Assembly: GCA_003605175.1 (NCBI GenBank)
Contig: QWDA01000011.1
Span: forward strand, 62,001-126,000
DNA length: 64,000 nucleotides
From: Paracoccaceae bacterium
Lineage (GTDB): Bacteria; Pseudomonadota; Alphaproteobacteria; Rhodobacterales; Rhodobacteraceae
Reading direction: 5' to 3'
Shown here in pieces: positions 53,536-62,762 of the stretch. The notes beneath the pieces are model-generated. The model searched no databases, had not been told where the DNA came from, and saw only the letters and a program-made list of their open reading frames with translations. Each line of letters opens with the position of its first letter. The stretch's first letter is position 1. The translations under genes were made by a program, and so were the position numbers.

Positions 53536-54984
53536 TTATTCAGGATCGGTCGAGAAAATCAATCTTTCCTCGCAGGGCGCGATCCGCAGGATGTTGGTCG
53601 AGCCTGGCACGTTGAACGGCACGCCCGCGGTCACGACGATCTGGTCGGTTTCCGAGGCGAAGCCTTCCGCCCTTGCGGCGCGGGCCGAGTTCACCACCGC
53701 CTGCTTGAACCGTTCGAGCTTGCCGGTGAGCACGCAATGCAGCCCCCAGGTCAGGGTCAGCTGCCGGCAGGTGTCGAGAATATGGCTCATCGCGATGATC
53801 GGCACATGCGGCCGCTCGCGGGCGATCAGCCGGGCCGTGGTGCCCGATTGCGAGAAACAGCAGATCGCCGCGACATTCGTGGTCTCGGCGATCTCGCGCG
53901 CCGCCGAGACGATGGCATCGGCATGGGTCTCGCGCCGGCCGCCCCGGCTCGCATCCATCACGTTGCGGAAGGTCGGGTCGTTCTCGACCTCGCGCGCGAC
54001 GGCGTCCATCGTCGCCACCGCCTCGACCGGGTAGTTGCCCGCCGCGCTCTCGGCCGAGAGCATGACCGCGTCGGTACCCTCGTAGATCGCCGCCGCCACG
54101 TCCGACACCTCGGCGCGGGTCGGAAGCGGGCTCTCGATCATCGATTCCAGCATCTGCGTCGCCACGATCACCGGCTTCGCGGCGGCGCGGCACTTGCGGA
54201 TCATCCGCTTCTGCAAGGGCGGCACCGCATAGACCGGCAGTTCCACGCCCAGATCGCCGCGCGCCACCATGATCGCGTCCGACACCGCGAGGATCTCGTC
54301 GAACGCGGTCACCGCCGCCGGCTTCTCGACCTTGACCATGATCGCGGCCCGGTTGTTCACAAGATCGCGCGCCTCCCAGACATCCTTCGGACGCTGGACG
54401 AAGCTCAGCGCCAGCCAGTCGACGCCGAGCTGACAGGCGAATTCCAGGTCGGACTTGTCCTTCTCCGAAAGGGCCGCGAGCGGCAGCACCACGTCGGGCA
54501 CGTTCACGCCCTTGCGGTTCGAGACCCGGCCGCCGACGATCACTTCGCAGATCGCGTGATCCTCGGCGCAGGATTTCGCCTTGAGACGGATCTTGCCGTC
54601 ATTGACGAGCAGCGACGCGCCGGGTTCGAGCGCGGCGAAGATCTCCTTGTGCGGCAGGCAGACCCGCGTCGCGTCGCCCGGCGCGGGGTCGAGATCGAGC
54701 CGGAAGGTCTGGCCCTCCACCAGGTCGACCCCCTCGTCATCGGCGAACACGCCCACGCGCAGCTTCGGCCCCTGCAGGTCGGCCAGGATCGCGATCGGAC
54801 GGCCGACTTCCTCCTCGACCTGGCGTATGATCGCGTGGCGCGCGGCGATATCGTCCTGCGTGCCATGGCTCATGTTCAGGCGGAACACGTCCGCCCCGGC
54901 CTCGAACAACGCCTTGATGGTCGCGTGGTCCGACGAGGCGGGCCCCAGCGTCGCAACGATCTTTACGCTACGGTGTCGTCTCAT
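53536..54984 (-). CDS. pyk: Pyruvate kinase
   Basis: A 482-residue enzyme: RSVKIVATLGPASSDHATIKALFEAGADVFRLNMSHG, ILADLQGPKLRVG, the active-site IMVKVEKPAAV, MVARGDLGVELP, and VATQMLESMIESPLPTRAEVSDVAAAIYEGTDAVMLSAESAAGNYP. The C-terminal domain ends AGVPFNVPGSTNILRI. It makes pyruvate and ATP in the last step of glycolysis. The ATG at 54982-54984 is taken at the conserved MRRHR start; an upstream ATG 21 nt earlier also has a Shine-Dalgarno-like sequence. It is divergent from the next gene. Confidence 0.95.
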   Translation of the reverse strand: MRRHRSVKIVATLGPASSDHATIKALFEAGADVFRLNMSHGTQDDIAARHAIIRQVEEEVGRPIAILADLQGPKLRVGVFADDEGVDLVEGQTFRLDLDPAPGDATRVCLPHKEIFAALEPGASLLVNDGKIRLKAKSCAEDHAICEVIVGGRVSNRKGVNVPDVVLPLAALSEKDKSDLEFACQLGVDWLALSFVQRPKDVWEARDLVNNRAAIMVKVEKPAAVTAFDEILAVSDAIMVARGDLGVELPVYAVPPLQKRMIRKCRAAAKPVIVATQMLESMIESPLPTRAEVSDVAAAIYEGTDAVMLSAESAAGNYPVEAVATMDAVAREVENDPTFRNVMDASRGGRRETHADAIVSAAREIAETTNVAAICCFSQSGTTARLIARERPHVPIIAMSHILDTCRQLTLTWGLHCVLTGKLERFKQAVVNSARAARAEGFASETDQIVVTAGVPFNVPGSTNILRIAPCEERLIFSTDPE

Positions 54985-55100
54985 GGCTCGGTCCCCGGTC
55001 AACATTCGCGGCCCTTATCACCGATAACGCTAACGGTGACAACTGGCGCTTCCCTTCTGCGCGGCGTATTGCGACTGTTCGACGGATGTATGACACGGCC

Positions 55101-55844
55101 ATGAATTCAGACGCCTACGAAATCATCGGCGCCGAAAGGCCCGGACCCTGGCTGATCGCCTGCGACCACGCCTCGAACCGCGTTCCGGAAAGCGTGAACG
55201 GCGGCACGCTGGGGCTCCCCGAGAGCGAGATGGCCCGCCATATCGCCTGGGATATCGGCGCGGCCGGCGTGACCCGCCATCTTGCCGACCGGCTCGCGGC
55301 GCCGGCGATCCTCTCGCGCTTCTCGCGGCTGGTGATCGACCCGAATCGCGGCGAGGAAGACCCGACCATCGTGATGAAGGTCTATGACGGCACCATCGTG
55401 CCCGGAAACCGCCACCTCACGCCCGAGGAGCGCGAACGGCGCCTGAACGACTGGTACCGCCCCTACCATGCCGCTTATGCGGAACTCGCGGCCCGGCGCC
55501 GCGACACGCTCGTCGTGGCCGTCCACAGCTTCACGCCCCGGCTCAACGGGCGCTCGCACCGGCCCTGGCATGTGGGCATCCTCTACGATGCGCGCGACGA
55601 GCGGCTCTCGCGCCCGCTGATCGACCGGCTCAGGGGCGAGGGCGACATCGTGGTGGGCGAGAACGAACCCTATGCCGGGCACCTTCCCGGCGACGCGATC
55701 GACCGCCACGGCCTCATCCCCGGCCGCCCCAACGCGCTGATCGAGCTCCGGCACGACCTGATCGACACGCCCGAAAAGCAGGCAGCCTGGGTCGCCCGGC
55801 TCGCGCCGATCCTTGAAGCGGCGCGGCACGACGCCGATCTCTGA
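55101..55844 (+). CDS. N-formylglutamate amidohydrolase family protein
   Basis: A 247-residue protein with WLIACDHASNRVP (metal ligands), HIAWDIGAAGVTRHLADRL, LVIDPNRGEEDPTIV and VVAVHSFTPRLNGRSHRPWHVGILY. These are the blocks of the N-formylglutamate amidohydrolase fold (HutG2-like). Members cleave N-formyl or other amides. No hut genes are nearby, so the substrate is open. The ATG at 55101 lacks a clear Shine-Dalgarno; an ATG 15 nt upstream is possible. Confidence 0.85.
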   Translation: MNSDAYEIIGAERPGPWLIACDHASNRVPESVNGGTLGLPESEMARHIAWDIGAAGVTRHLADRLAAPAILSRFSRLVIDPNRGEEDPTIVMKVYDGTIVPGNRHLTPEERERRLNDWYRPYHAAYAELAARRRDTLVVAVHSFTPRLNGRSHRPWHVGILYDARDERLSRPLIDRLRGEGDIVVGENEPYAGHLPGDAIDRHGLIPGRPNALIELRHDLIDTPEKQAAWVARLAPILEAARHDADL

Positions 55845-55863
55845 GACAACCCCGGAGGACAAG

Positions 55864-56163
55864 ATGGACGACCAGACCCGCACCGAACTCGAAGCCGCCG
55901 CATTCCGCCGGCTGTTGCAGCACCTGTCGGAACGGACCGACGTGCAGAACATCGACATGATGAACCTCGCCGGCTTCTGCCGGAACTGCCTCTCGCGCTG
56001 GTACCAGGAAGCCGCCAACGAACGCGGCCTCGAGATGACCAAGGAAGAGAGCCGCGCGATCGTCTACGGCATGCCCTATGAGGAATGGCGCGCGAAATAC
56101 CAGACCGAGGCGACCGCCGACCAGAAGGCGACCTTCGGCGAGGCGATCAAGGCGCACCCGTAG
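55864..56163 (+). CDS. DUF1244 family protein
   Basis: A 99-residue protein: LEAAAFRRLLQHLSERTDVQNIDMMNLAGFCRNCLSRWYQEAANERG is the DUF1244 core, with the CRNC-type cysteine pair. Function unknown, structure helical. GGAGG lies 6 nt before the ATG. It follows the amidohydrolase by 19 nt and is probably in the same operon. Confidence 0.92.
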   Translation: MDDQTRTELEAAAFRRLLQHLSERTDVQNIDMMNLAGFCRNCLSRWYQEAANERGLEMTKEESRAIVYGMPYEEWRAKYQTEATADQKATFGEAIKAHP

Positions 56164-56257
56164 CGCAGCGGTCGGCCGACCGCGAACCGGCAGCTTGCCG
56201 GATCCGGTTCGGGGCAACTACCTTGTCCGGGCACAATCCCGCAATCGGAGCCGCTTC

Positions 56258-56944
56258 ATGACCAGAACCCTTCTGCTGGCCACGGCCCTGGCCTTCTTCT
56301 GCAAGGCCGCCCTGGCCGGCATGCCGACGGAAGAAACGGTGACCTGCCCGGTCGGGGGCGAGGAATTCACCGTTGTCGGGACGCTCAGTTGCTCGACCAT
56401 GGGCAGAACGATGTCCTTCAAGCCCGTCTCGTCCTGCGACTTCGTCACCCGGCTTCCGATCTGCCCGTCGAACGGGCTTCCCCTGTACCAGGAGTTCTCC
56501 GATCAACAGGTCGACCGGCTGGAAGGGCTTCTGGACAGCGAGGAATACCAGGAGATCGCGGCGCTGTCCCCATGGCGGCGTGCCTACCGGATTTCGGTCT
56601 TCCTGGAAGGGTCCGGAACCCCGACCGGTTTCAACCTGCTCCTGAACGGGTATTGGTACGACGAGGCGTTTCTCGGCGAGGCCGAAGCCCTGGACGACCT
56701 CCTTGCCGAAGCCGCGACGGAGCGCAGCCGCGCACCCGCCGCGGATCGCCCGTTTCTCGACGCCATACTGGCCTATGCGCTGTTTCGGGCCGGCCGGACC
56801 CAGGACGCCGAAGCGATGCTGAACACCGCGAGGTCGGCGACCGACATCCCCGACTTCCTGGATGCCTATATCGACCGCATCGAAGCCTGCGTGGCAAATC
56901 CGGAGGCAGACGGCTGCGCCCCCGATGCACCGCTCGACTTCTGA
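56258..56944 (+). CDS. Exported cysteine-containing protein of unknown function
   Basis: A 228-residue protein with a signal peptide (RTLLLATALAFFCKAALAG). The mature part has Cys residues in VTCPVGGEEF, TLSCSTM, SSCDFVTRLPICPSNGLP and, at the end, IEACVANPEADGCAPD. Even spacing suggests disulfides or a metal site. A helical section FLDAILAYALFRAGRTQDAEAMLNTA is TPR-like. GGAG lies 8 nt before the ATG. I do not recognise the family. Confidence 0.75.
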   Translation: MTRTLLLATALAFFCKAALAGMPTEETVTCPVGGEEFTVVGTLSCSTMGRTMSFKPVSSCDFVTRLPICPSNGLPLYQEFSDQQVDRLEGLLDSEEYQEIAALSPWRRAYRISVFLEGSGTPTGFNLLLNGYWYDEAFLGEAEALDDLLAEAATERSRAPAADRPFLDAILAYALFRAGRTQDAEAMLNTARSATDIPDFLDAYIDRIEACVANPEADGCAPDAPLDF

Positions 56945-57070
56945 GCCCCGCCAGACGCGACCTCGCGCAGGGGGGGGGGCTGGGGCCGGATCGCGCTCCG
57001 GTCTCCGGGAGTTGACTGGACGGCCCCCGCGGCTGCGCCTACCCTTTCGTCAGAACAAGGAAAGCCCCCA

Positions 57071-57334
57071 ATGCGCGCACTCTTCCTGATCCTCGGCCTC
57101 CTGCCCGGCGCCGCGCTGGCCGCGCCCGATGACCAGCTCCTGCGGCTCGTCGCGCAGGGCCTCCGCGAATACCGCGTCGAGGCCGATGTCGAACAACTCA
57201 CCTCCGCCCAGGCGGCGGCGATCTACCTCGCGGTGTCGTCGCCCAACGAAGAGAACGGCATCGCCAGCGGCACCCGCTATCAGATCCTGTCGATCCTGCG
57301 CTGGGAAGACGCCACCAACCCGGACCGGAAATGA
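57071..57334 (+). CDS. Small exported protein, tandem paralogue 1
   Basis: An 87-residue protein with a signal peptide (RALFLILGLLPGAALA). Mature text DDQLLRLVAQGLREYRVEADVEQLTSAQAAAIYLAVSS aligns with the next gene's DDQLRLLVADDLRSLGFHEVDVDSLTLNQLAAIHAVAHD. Its stop overlaps the next ATG (ATGA), so the two are co-translated. Function unknown. Confidence 0.75.
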   Translation: MRALFLILGLLPGAALAAPDDQLLRLVAQGLREYRVEADVEQLTSAQAAAIYLAVSSPNEENGIASGTRYQILSILRWEDATNPDRK

Positions 57335-57594
57335 GACGCCCCCTCGCCCTCGCCGCCCTCGTCCTGACGCTCGCCGCGCCGCCGGCCTCCGCCGACGATC
57401 AGCTGCGCCTCCTGGTCGCCGACGACCTGCGCAGCCTCGGCTTTCACGAGGTCGACGTCGACAGCCTCACACTGAACCAGCTCGCGGCGATCCACGCCGT
57501 CGCGCATGACAAGCGCCGGGGCGGCGGCCGCCGCGGCATGATCCGCTCGATCCTTGGCGGCAGGAACTCGCTTCGCGGCCTGTTCCGCCAGTAG
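57331..57594 (+). CDS. Small exported protein, tandem paralogue 2
   Basis: An 87-residue protein with a signal peptide (RRPLALAALVLTLAAPPASA), related to the gene just upstream by a tandem duplication. The C-terminus, KRRGGGRRGMIRSILGGRN, is strongly basic, unlike its partner's. The shared core is a short helical domain of about 40 residues. Function unknown. Confidence 0.75.
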   Translation: MRRPLALAALVLTLAAPPASADDQLRLLVADDLRSLGFHEVDVDSLTLNQLAAIHAVAHDKRRGGGRRGMIRSILGGRNSLRGLFRQ

Positions 57595-57767
57595 CTCCAA
57601 CACCCGGAAGCCCGTCGCGCGAATCGACGGTCAGAGGGGAGACCTGTTCCCCGGACCGGGCGCCCGAACGGGAGTTCCGCACCGCAGAAGTTTTCTGCGC
57701 GTGCAGTGGCCTTCCCGGCGCCACCCTGCTAGGGCAGCCCCGTTTGCGCAAACAAGGACCGGGCCCG

Positions 57768-59411
57768 ATGGCGTTCTACACCGACTTCGTGAAATACCTG
57801 TCCGAAACCACCCCCCGGCAGGCCGCCCAGGCGCTCGTTCCCCATCCGATCACCGCCGGCGAGATCCGCACCGAAATCCTCTCGGGCCTCACCGTCGCGC
57901 TGGCGCTGGTGCCCGAGGCGGTGGCCTTCGCCTTCGTGGCCGGGGTGCACCCGCTGGTCGGGCTCTACGCCGCCTTCATCGTGGGGCTCATCACCGCGAT
58001 CTTCGGCGGCCGCCCCGGCATGATCTCGGGCGCCACCGGCGCACTCGCGGTGGTCATGGTGGCGCTGGTCGCGGATCACGGCGTCGAATACCTCTTCGCC
58101 ACCGTGGTGCTGATGGGCATCCTGCAGATCCTCGCCGGCGTGTTCCGGCTCGGCAAGTTCATCCGCCTCGTGCCCCACGCGGTGATGCTGGGCTTCGTCA
58201 ACGGCCTCGCCATCGTGATCTTCCTGGCGCAGCTCGGCCAGTTCAAGGTGCCCGGTAGCGTGGCCGCGAGCGGCGAGCACGGCCTTCTGGCCGGAACATG
58301 GCTCAGCGGCGGGCCGCTCCTGATGATGTTCGCGCTGGTCGGCCTCACCATGGCGATCATCTGGCTCACGCCGAAACTCACCTCGGCGATCCCCGCGCCC
58401 CTCGCCGGCATCGCCATCGTCGCCATCGGCGTGATCGCCCTCGACATCGACGTGCCCCGCGTCGGCGACATGGCCTCCATCCAGGGCGGCCTCCCCGCCT
58501 TCCACCTGCCCATGGTGCCGCTCAATTTCGAAACGCTCAGGATCATCGTGCCCTATGCCGTGATCCTCGCCGCCATCGGCCTGATCGAAAGCCTGCTCAC
58601 GCTGAACCTCGTCAACCGCATGGTCGGCACCCAGGGCGGCGCCAGCAAGGAATGCCTGGCCCAGGGCCTCGCCAATACCGTCACCGGGTTCTTCGGCGGC
58701 ATGGGCGGCTGCGCGATGATCGGCCAGTCGATGATCAATGTCCGCTCCGGCGGGCGCCGGCGGCTCTCGGGCATCATCGCCGCAGGCTTCCTCCTGAGCT
58801 TCATCCTCATCGCCTCGCCGCTGATCGAGCAGATCCCGCTCGCCGCGCTCGTCGGCGTGATGTTCATGGTGGTGATCGGCACCTTCGCCTGGAACACCTT
58901 CCGGATCATGCGCGTGGTGCCGATCCACGCGACCTACGTGATGCTCCTCGTGACCGTGGTGACCGTCTGGCACGACCTCGCCGTCGCCGTCGTCGTGGGC
59001 GTGATCGCCTCGGCGCTCCGGTTTTCCTGGGAGCACGCCAAGCAGATCGCCGCCCGGTCCGAAATCACGCCCGAGGGGGACAAGATCTACCGGATCAGCG
59101 GCCCGCTGTTCTTCGGCTCCGCCTCGGCCTTCGCAGAGCTGTTCGATCCCGAGGGCGACCCCGACAAGATCATCGTCGATTTCGCCGACAGCCGGGTGAC
59201 CGACCAATCCGCCCTCTCGGCGATCGAATCGGTGTCGGCCGCCTACATGCAGGCCGGCAAGACGATCCGCCTGCGCCACCTGTCGCACGATTGCTACCGC
59301 CTGCTCGCCCGTACCGGGCTCCTGTTCGACGAACAGGACGACGACCCCGACTACCAGGTCGCCACCGACTACTCGGTGAAAGTCGGCCTGTTCTCGGCGG
59401 GGCATTCCTAG
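57768..59411 (+). CDS. SulP-family anion transporter with STAS domain
   Basis: A 547-residue membrane protein. The N-terminal core has LSGLTVALALVPEAVAFAFVAGVHPLVGLYAAF, the SulP signature with its pore residues, and about ten to twelve hydrophobic segments to residue 425. A cytoplasmic STAS domain closes it (KIIVDFADSRVTDQSALSAIESV). Members move sulfate, bicarbonate or other anions; sulfate or bicarbonate cannot be separated here. The start is ATG 57768 with AAGGA upstream. Confidence 0.9.
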   Translation: MAFYTDFVKYLSETTPRQAAQALVPHPITAGEIRTEILSGLTVALALVPEAVAFAFVAGVHPLVGLYAAFIVGLITAIFGGRPGMISGATGALAVVMVALVADHGVEYLFATVVLMGILQILAGVFRLGKFIRLVPHAVMLGFVNGLAIVIFLAQLGQFKVPGSVAASGEHGLLAGTWLSGGPLLMMFALVGLTMAIIWLTPKLTSAIPAPLAGIAIVAIGVIALDIDVPRVGDMASIQGGLPAFHLPMVPLNFETLRIIVPYAVILAAIGLIESLLTLNLVNRMVGTQGGASKECLAQGLANTVTGFFGGMGGCAMIGQSMINVRSGGRRRLSGIIAAGFLLSFILIASPLIEQIPLAALVGVMFMVVIGTFAWNTFRIMRVVPIHATYVMLLVTVVTVWHDLAVAVVVGVIASALRFSWEHAKQIAARSEITPEGDKIYRISGPLFFGSASAFAELFDPEGDPDKIIVDFADSRVTDQSALSAIESVSAAYMQAGKTIRLRHLSHDCYRLLARTGLLFDEQDDDPDYQVATDYSVKVGLFSAGHS

Positions 59412-59460
59412 AGCGGGATGTCGGCCATGCCCTTGCCCCGCCCGATCAGCGCCAAAGACG

Positions 59461-59479
59461 CCGGGCGAGCGCCTGCCCG
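59461..59479 (+). repeat. Dispersed hairpin repeat, copy 3
   Basis: CCGGGCGAGCGCCTGCCCG, identical to the copies at 20074 and 53261. It lies 50 nt past the SulP stop and before the 3' end of a convergent minus-strand gene. One further G extends the CCGGGC/GCCCGG pairing. Confidence 0.75.
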
Positions 59480-59622
59480 GCTCGTGCTTCGATGCATCAG
59501 GATGTGATTTCAGCGGAGAACCAGCGTTTCCGCCGAAGCGCATCCTGCTCCAGCCGCGCGGGGGAGCGGAGATTCCACATCTTCCGGGCCGGAATTTGTG
59601 CGGATCCCCACGGCGCGGCCGC

Positions 59623-60783
59623 TCAACCCCGCACCGTCTCCACACTCAGCACTGTAGGCAGATGCCGCGCGATCTCGGACCAGGTCTCGCCCTCGTCCGC
59701 GCTGGCGAAGACCGAGCCGGAATTGGTCCCGAAATAGACCCCCGCCGGGTCCGCCCCGTCCACCGCCATCGCCTGCCGCAGGACCGTGAAGAAACAGGCC
59801 CCCTGCGGCAGGCCCTCCCGCATCGCCTGCCAGCTCTCGCCGCCATCGCGCGAGCACCAGACCGCGGCCGAGGCGTCGGGCGGGAACCGCCCCGCCATGT
59901 CGCCGTTCAGGGGCAGCACCCAGAGCGTCTCCATGTCGCGCGGATGTACCGCCACCGGAAAGCCGAAGGTCGAGGGCAGGCCCCCGGTCACCTCCTGCCA
60001 ACTGCGCCCGCCATCGGGCGAGCGGAACACGCCGTGGTGGTTCTGCTGGTAAAGCAGGTCGACGCCCCTGCCCGGCGCCCGCACCATGTTGTGGACGCAA
60101 TGGCCGATCTCGTCGGCGGTGCCGCTGGCGGGATGGTCCGACACGCCCGCCGCCTCCGCGTTGGAGCGCCGGTTCCGCCGCTCCCAGGTGGCGCCGCCAT
60201 CTTCGGAGGCGAACACACCCGCTGCCGAGATCCCGACCCAGAGCTTCTCGGGCCGCGCCGGATCGGCGACGATGGTGTGCAGCACCAGCCCCGCCGCGCC
60301 CGGCGACCAGCCTTCGCGCGAACCGTGCTCGTTCAGGCCCTCGACCGGCTCCCAGGTCACCCCGCCATCGCGGCTCGCATAGAGCTTGCCCGGCTTGCCC
60401 CCGGCATAGAGCACCCCGCCCGAAAGGCCGAGCGACCACATCGCCTCGACCTCGCCGGTGAACGGTGCGGGCGGGCTCGGCTCCAGCCCGAATTTCGCAG
60501 CGGTCTCGGGGTCGTTCCGCACCCAGTCGTCGAACCCGCCATTGGAGAACCGGCTCAAGACCCAGGTCGCGCCGCCATCCTCCGACCGCCAGACCCCGGC
60601 GCCATGCCAGTCGCTGCCGCCCGCGGCCCAGAGCGTGCCGCTCTCCGCATCGCCGATCACGTGGTTGATGGGCCAGCCGTCGCAATGCGGCCCCGAGACC
60701 GTCCAGCCCCGGCGCCCGGCGCCGGACGCGATCAGGAACACACCCTTCGTGGTGCCCGCAAGCACCATCACAGCCTCGCCCAT
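59623..60783 (-). CDS. BNR/Asp-box repeat beta-propeller protein
   Basis: A 386-residue protein with six Asp-box turns: SEDGGATW twice, SRDGGVTW, SPDGGRSW, SRDGGESW and SADEGETW, at roughly even spacing. This is a six- or seven-bladed propeller like sialidases and Vps10/BNR proteins. Sialidase Arg triad and R-I-P motif are not evident, so an enzyme function is not supported. There is no signal peptide. GGAGG lies 6 nt before the ATG at 60781-60783. Confidence 0.85.
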   Translation of the reverse strand: MGEAVMVLAGTTKGVFLIASGAGRRGWTVSGPHCDGWPINHVIGDAESGTLWAAGGSDWHGAGVWRSEDGGATWVLSRFSNGGFDDWVRNDPETAAKFGLEPSPPAPFTGEVEAMWSLGLSGGVLYAGGKPGKLYASRDGGVTWEPVEGLNEHGSREGWSPGAAGLVLHTIVADPARPEKLWVGISAAGVFASEDGGATWERRNRRSNAEAAGVSDHPASGTADEIGHCVHNMVRAPGRGVDLLYQQNHHGVFRSPDGGRSWQEVTGGLPSTFGFPVAVHPRDMETLWVLPLNGDMAGRFPPDASAAVWCSRDGGESWQAMREGLPQGACFFTVLRQAMAVDGADPAGVYFGTNSGSVFASADEGETWSEIARHLPTVLSVETVRG

Positions 60784-60856
60784 CGCGCCCTCCGCCGCCG
60801 CTTCCGGGCGGCAGCGTATCATGGCTCCCGGCCGGGCTCCTAGCGCGGAAAGCCGC

Positions 60857-61711
60857 TCAGACCGCGGCCTTGCGGCTCTCCTCGAGATAGATCTCGCGCA
60901 GCCGGAGCGCGACCGGCCCCGGCGTTCCGTCTCCCAGGACCGCGCCGTCGACCGCGACCACCGGCATCACGAAGGCCGAGGCCGAGGTGACGAAGGCCTC
61001 GTCGGCGCCCTGCGCCTCTTCCACCGTGAAGGGCCGCTCCTCGACCTTCATCTGCGCCTCGCGGGCAAAGCGCAAAACCGCCGCGCGGGTGATCCCGTGC
61101 AGGATCTCGGTGCCGAGATTGCGGGTGACGATGGTGCCGCCCTTGACGATATAGGCGTTGTTCGACGAGCCCTCGGTCACGAAGCCGTCTTCCACCAGCC
61201 AGGCGTCGTCAGCGCCCAGCTTCTTTGCCGCCATCTTCGCCATCGACGGATAGAGAAGCTGCACCGTCTTGATGTCGCGACGGCCCCAGCGGATGTCCGG
61301 AACGCTGGCGACCTTGATCCCGGTCTTCGCCGCCGGACTCTCGGCCAGGCCGGGCTTCGACTGGGTGAACAGAACCACCGTCGGCGTCGCCGCCTCGGGG
61401 AAGGCGAAATCACGGTCCGCCGCGCCGCGGGTGACCTGAAGATAGATCAGCCCGTCCTCGAGCCCGTTCCGCGCCACCATCTCGCGATGCACCGCCAGCC
61501 ACTCCGCCTCGGTGAGCGGGTTCTCCATCTCGAGTTCCCCCAGCGAACGCGAGAGACGCGCCGCATGGCCCGCGAAATCGATCAGCTTGCCGCCGAGCAC
61601 GCTCGTCACCTCGTAGACCGCGTCCGCAAACAGGAACCCGCGGTCGAACACCGACACCTTCGCCGCTTCCTCGGGCAGGTATTCTCCGTTGACATAGACG
61701 ATGCGGGACAT
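60857..61711 (-). CDS. dat: D-amino-acid transaminase
   Basis: A 284-residue class IV (fold-type IV) PLP enzyme: VSVFDRGFLFADAVYEVTSVLGGKLIDFAGH at the N-terminus, GRRDIKTVQLLYPSMAKMAAK with the PLP-binding lysine, and EDGFVTEGSSNNAYIVKGGTIVTRN. These are D-amino-acid transaminase forms rather than branched-chain transaminase. It exchanges amino groups among D-alanine, D-glutamate and others. GGAGG lies 8 nt before the ATG. Branched-chain or 4-amino-4-deoxychorismate lyase activity is a less likely alternative. Confidence 0.85.
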   Translation of the reverse strand: MSRIVYVNGEYLPEEAAKVSVFDRGFLFADAVYEVTSVLGGKLIDFAGHAARLSRSLGELEMENPLTEAEWLAVHREMVARNGLEDGLIYLQVTRGAADRDFAFPEAATPTVVLFTQSKPGLAESPAAKTGIKVASVPDIRWGRRDIKTVQLLYPSMAKMAAKKLGADDAWLVEDGFVTEGSSNNAYIVKGGTIVTRNLGTEILHGITRAAVLRFAREAQMKVEERPFTVEEAQGADEAFVTSASAFVMPVVAVDGAVLGDGTPGPVALRLREIYLEESRKAAV

Positions 61712-61850
61712 GGGCCGGGCCTCCTTCGCTGAACCCGGAATGGCTAGCCCGGCGGCCCGGTGTCGTCCACCAATTTCCCACGTGACGCCGGGAGTTCGCG
61801 CAATCGGTATTCTCGCAAGCTCCGACCCGGAAAATGTGCATTCTCCGGGC

Positions 61851-62636
61851 TCACTCCGCGCCCAGCACCTCCTCGATCCCGTAGCGCAGCCGCTCGGTCG
61901 AGAAATCATGCCCGCCCGCGAAGCTGCAGAACTCCAGAACCTGCCCCGCCGGGTTGCGCTCCCGCGCGCAATGCATCCCGCCCGGTGCGGGGCCCGTTCC
62001 CGCCGGTTCGAACCCGCCCTCCTCGCGGTACATCTCCAGCGCTTTCGCCACGCTGCCCTGCCGCGCCGGCCCGATCGCGCGCCCGGCCTGCGGCACCACC
62101 GGGTCGGCATCCCCGTGGATATGGACGAGATTGGCCGGCGGCGCCGGGCAACTATCCGGCACCGGCGCCCAGAACGTCCCCGACATCGGCACGAAACCCG
62201 CAAAGCGCTCCGACATCCCGCAGGCGAGCGTCCAGGTCAGCATGCCCCCCGCCGAGAACCCGGTCGCCACGATCCGCGCCGGGTCGATCCCCTTCGCCAC
62301 GAGGTCGTCCAGCACCGCGCCGACATAGACGAACTCCCGATTCTCCGCCTGCCCGGGCGCCTGCGGCGTATGCGCGATCGCCCAGTCCGGCCCCTCCGAA
62401 TCGAGCGCCACGAAGGCCATGCCGAGCGCGTCCGCCAGCCGGCGCAGCGCCGGATTGCCCATCGACCCGGCCCCCGACCCGCGATAGCCATGGGCGAACA
62501 GGAACGCCCCGTTCGGCGCCCCGCCCTCGGGCAGGTAGAGCCGGTAGCTCCGACCGCCGACCAGGCAGTCGCTATCCGGTCCGCAGGCGAAGGCGGGCGC
62601 GGCCGAAAGGGCGGCGAGAAGGAAGATCAGGCGCAT
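61851..62636 (-). CDS. Exported alpha/beta hydrolase, PHB depolymerase/LpqC-like
   Basis: A 261-residue exported protein (signal RLIFLLAALSAAPAFA). Mature text RSYRLYLPEGGAPNGAFLFAHGYRGSG, ATGFSAGGMLTWTLACG (nucleophile Ser in G-x-S-x-G) and NLVHIHGDADPVVP (Asp) plus a late SFAGGHDF (His) give a complete triad. It belongs to the family of polyhydroxybutyrate depolymerase and feruloyl-esterase-like proteins. Substrate unproven. An 11-bp repeat array lies 94 nt upstream. Confidence 0.82.
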   Translation of the reverse strand: MRLIFLLAALSAAPAFACGPDSDCLVGGRSYRLYLPEGGAPNGAFLFAHGYRGSGAGSMGNPALRRLADALGMAFVALDSEGPDWAIAHTPQAPGQAENREFVYVGAVLDDLVAKGIDPARIVATGFSAGGMLTWTLACGMSERFAGFVPMSGTFWAPVPDSCPAPPANLVHIHGDADPVVPQAGRAIGPARQGSVAKALEMYREEGGFEPAGTGPAPGGMHCARERNPAGQVLEFCSFAGGHDFSTERLRYGIEEVLGAE

Positions 62637-62729
62637 GGGTGGGCTCCGGTTGCTTCGCTCCGACCCAAGCAAATCCCCCGCCCTCCTGCACCCGACAAAT
62701 CCGTGAGCGGCCCCGGTGGCGGCAATCGG

Positions 62730-62762
62730 GTGTGCGGGTTGTGTACAGGTTGTGTACGGGTT
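62730..62762. repeat. Three tandem 11-bp repeats, array B
   Basis: Units GTGTGCGGGTT, GTGTACAGGTT and GTGTACGGGTT, then GTGCC. Units 2 and 3 and the GTGCC tail match array A at 37439-37465 exactly; the first unit differs at two bases. It sits 94 nt upstream of the exported hydrolase start. Confidence 0.85.

Noticed and set aside
56970-56979. Run of ten G residues as a possible phase-variation tract
   Set aside because: It lies between genes, about 90 nt before the next start, not in a coding frame or between promoter boxes, so switching is not supported; it may also be a sequencing-error site.
59623-60783. Calling the Asp-box protein a sialidase
   Set aside because: Asp boxes are only a fold marker; the catalytic arginines and nucleophile tyrosine arrangement could not be recognised.
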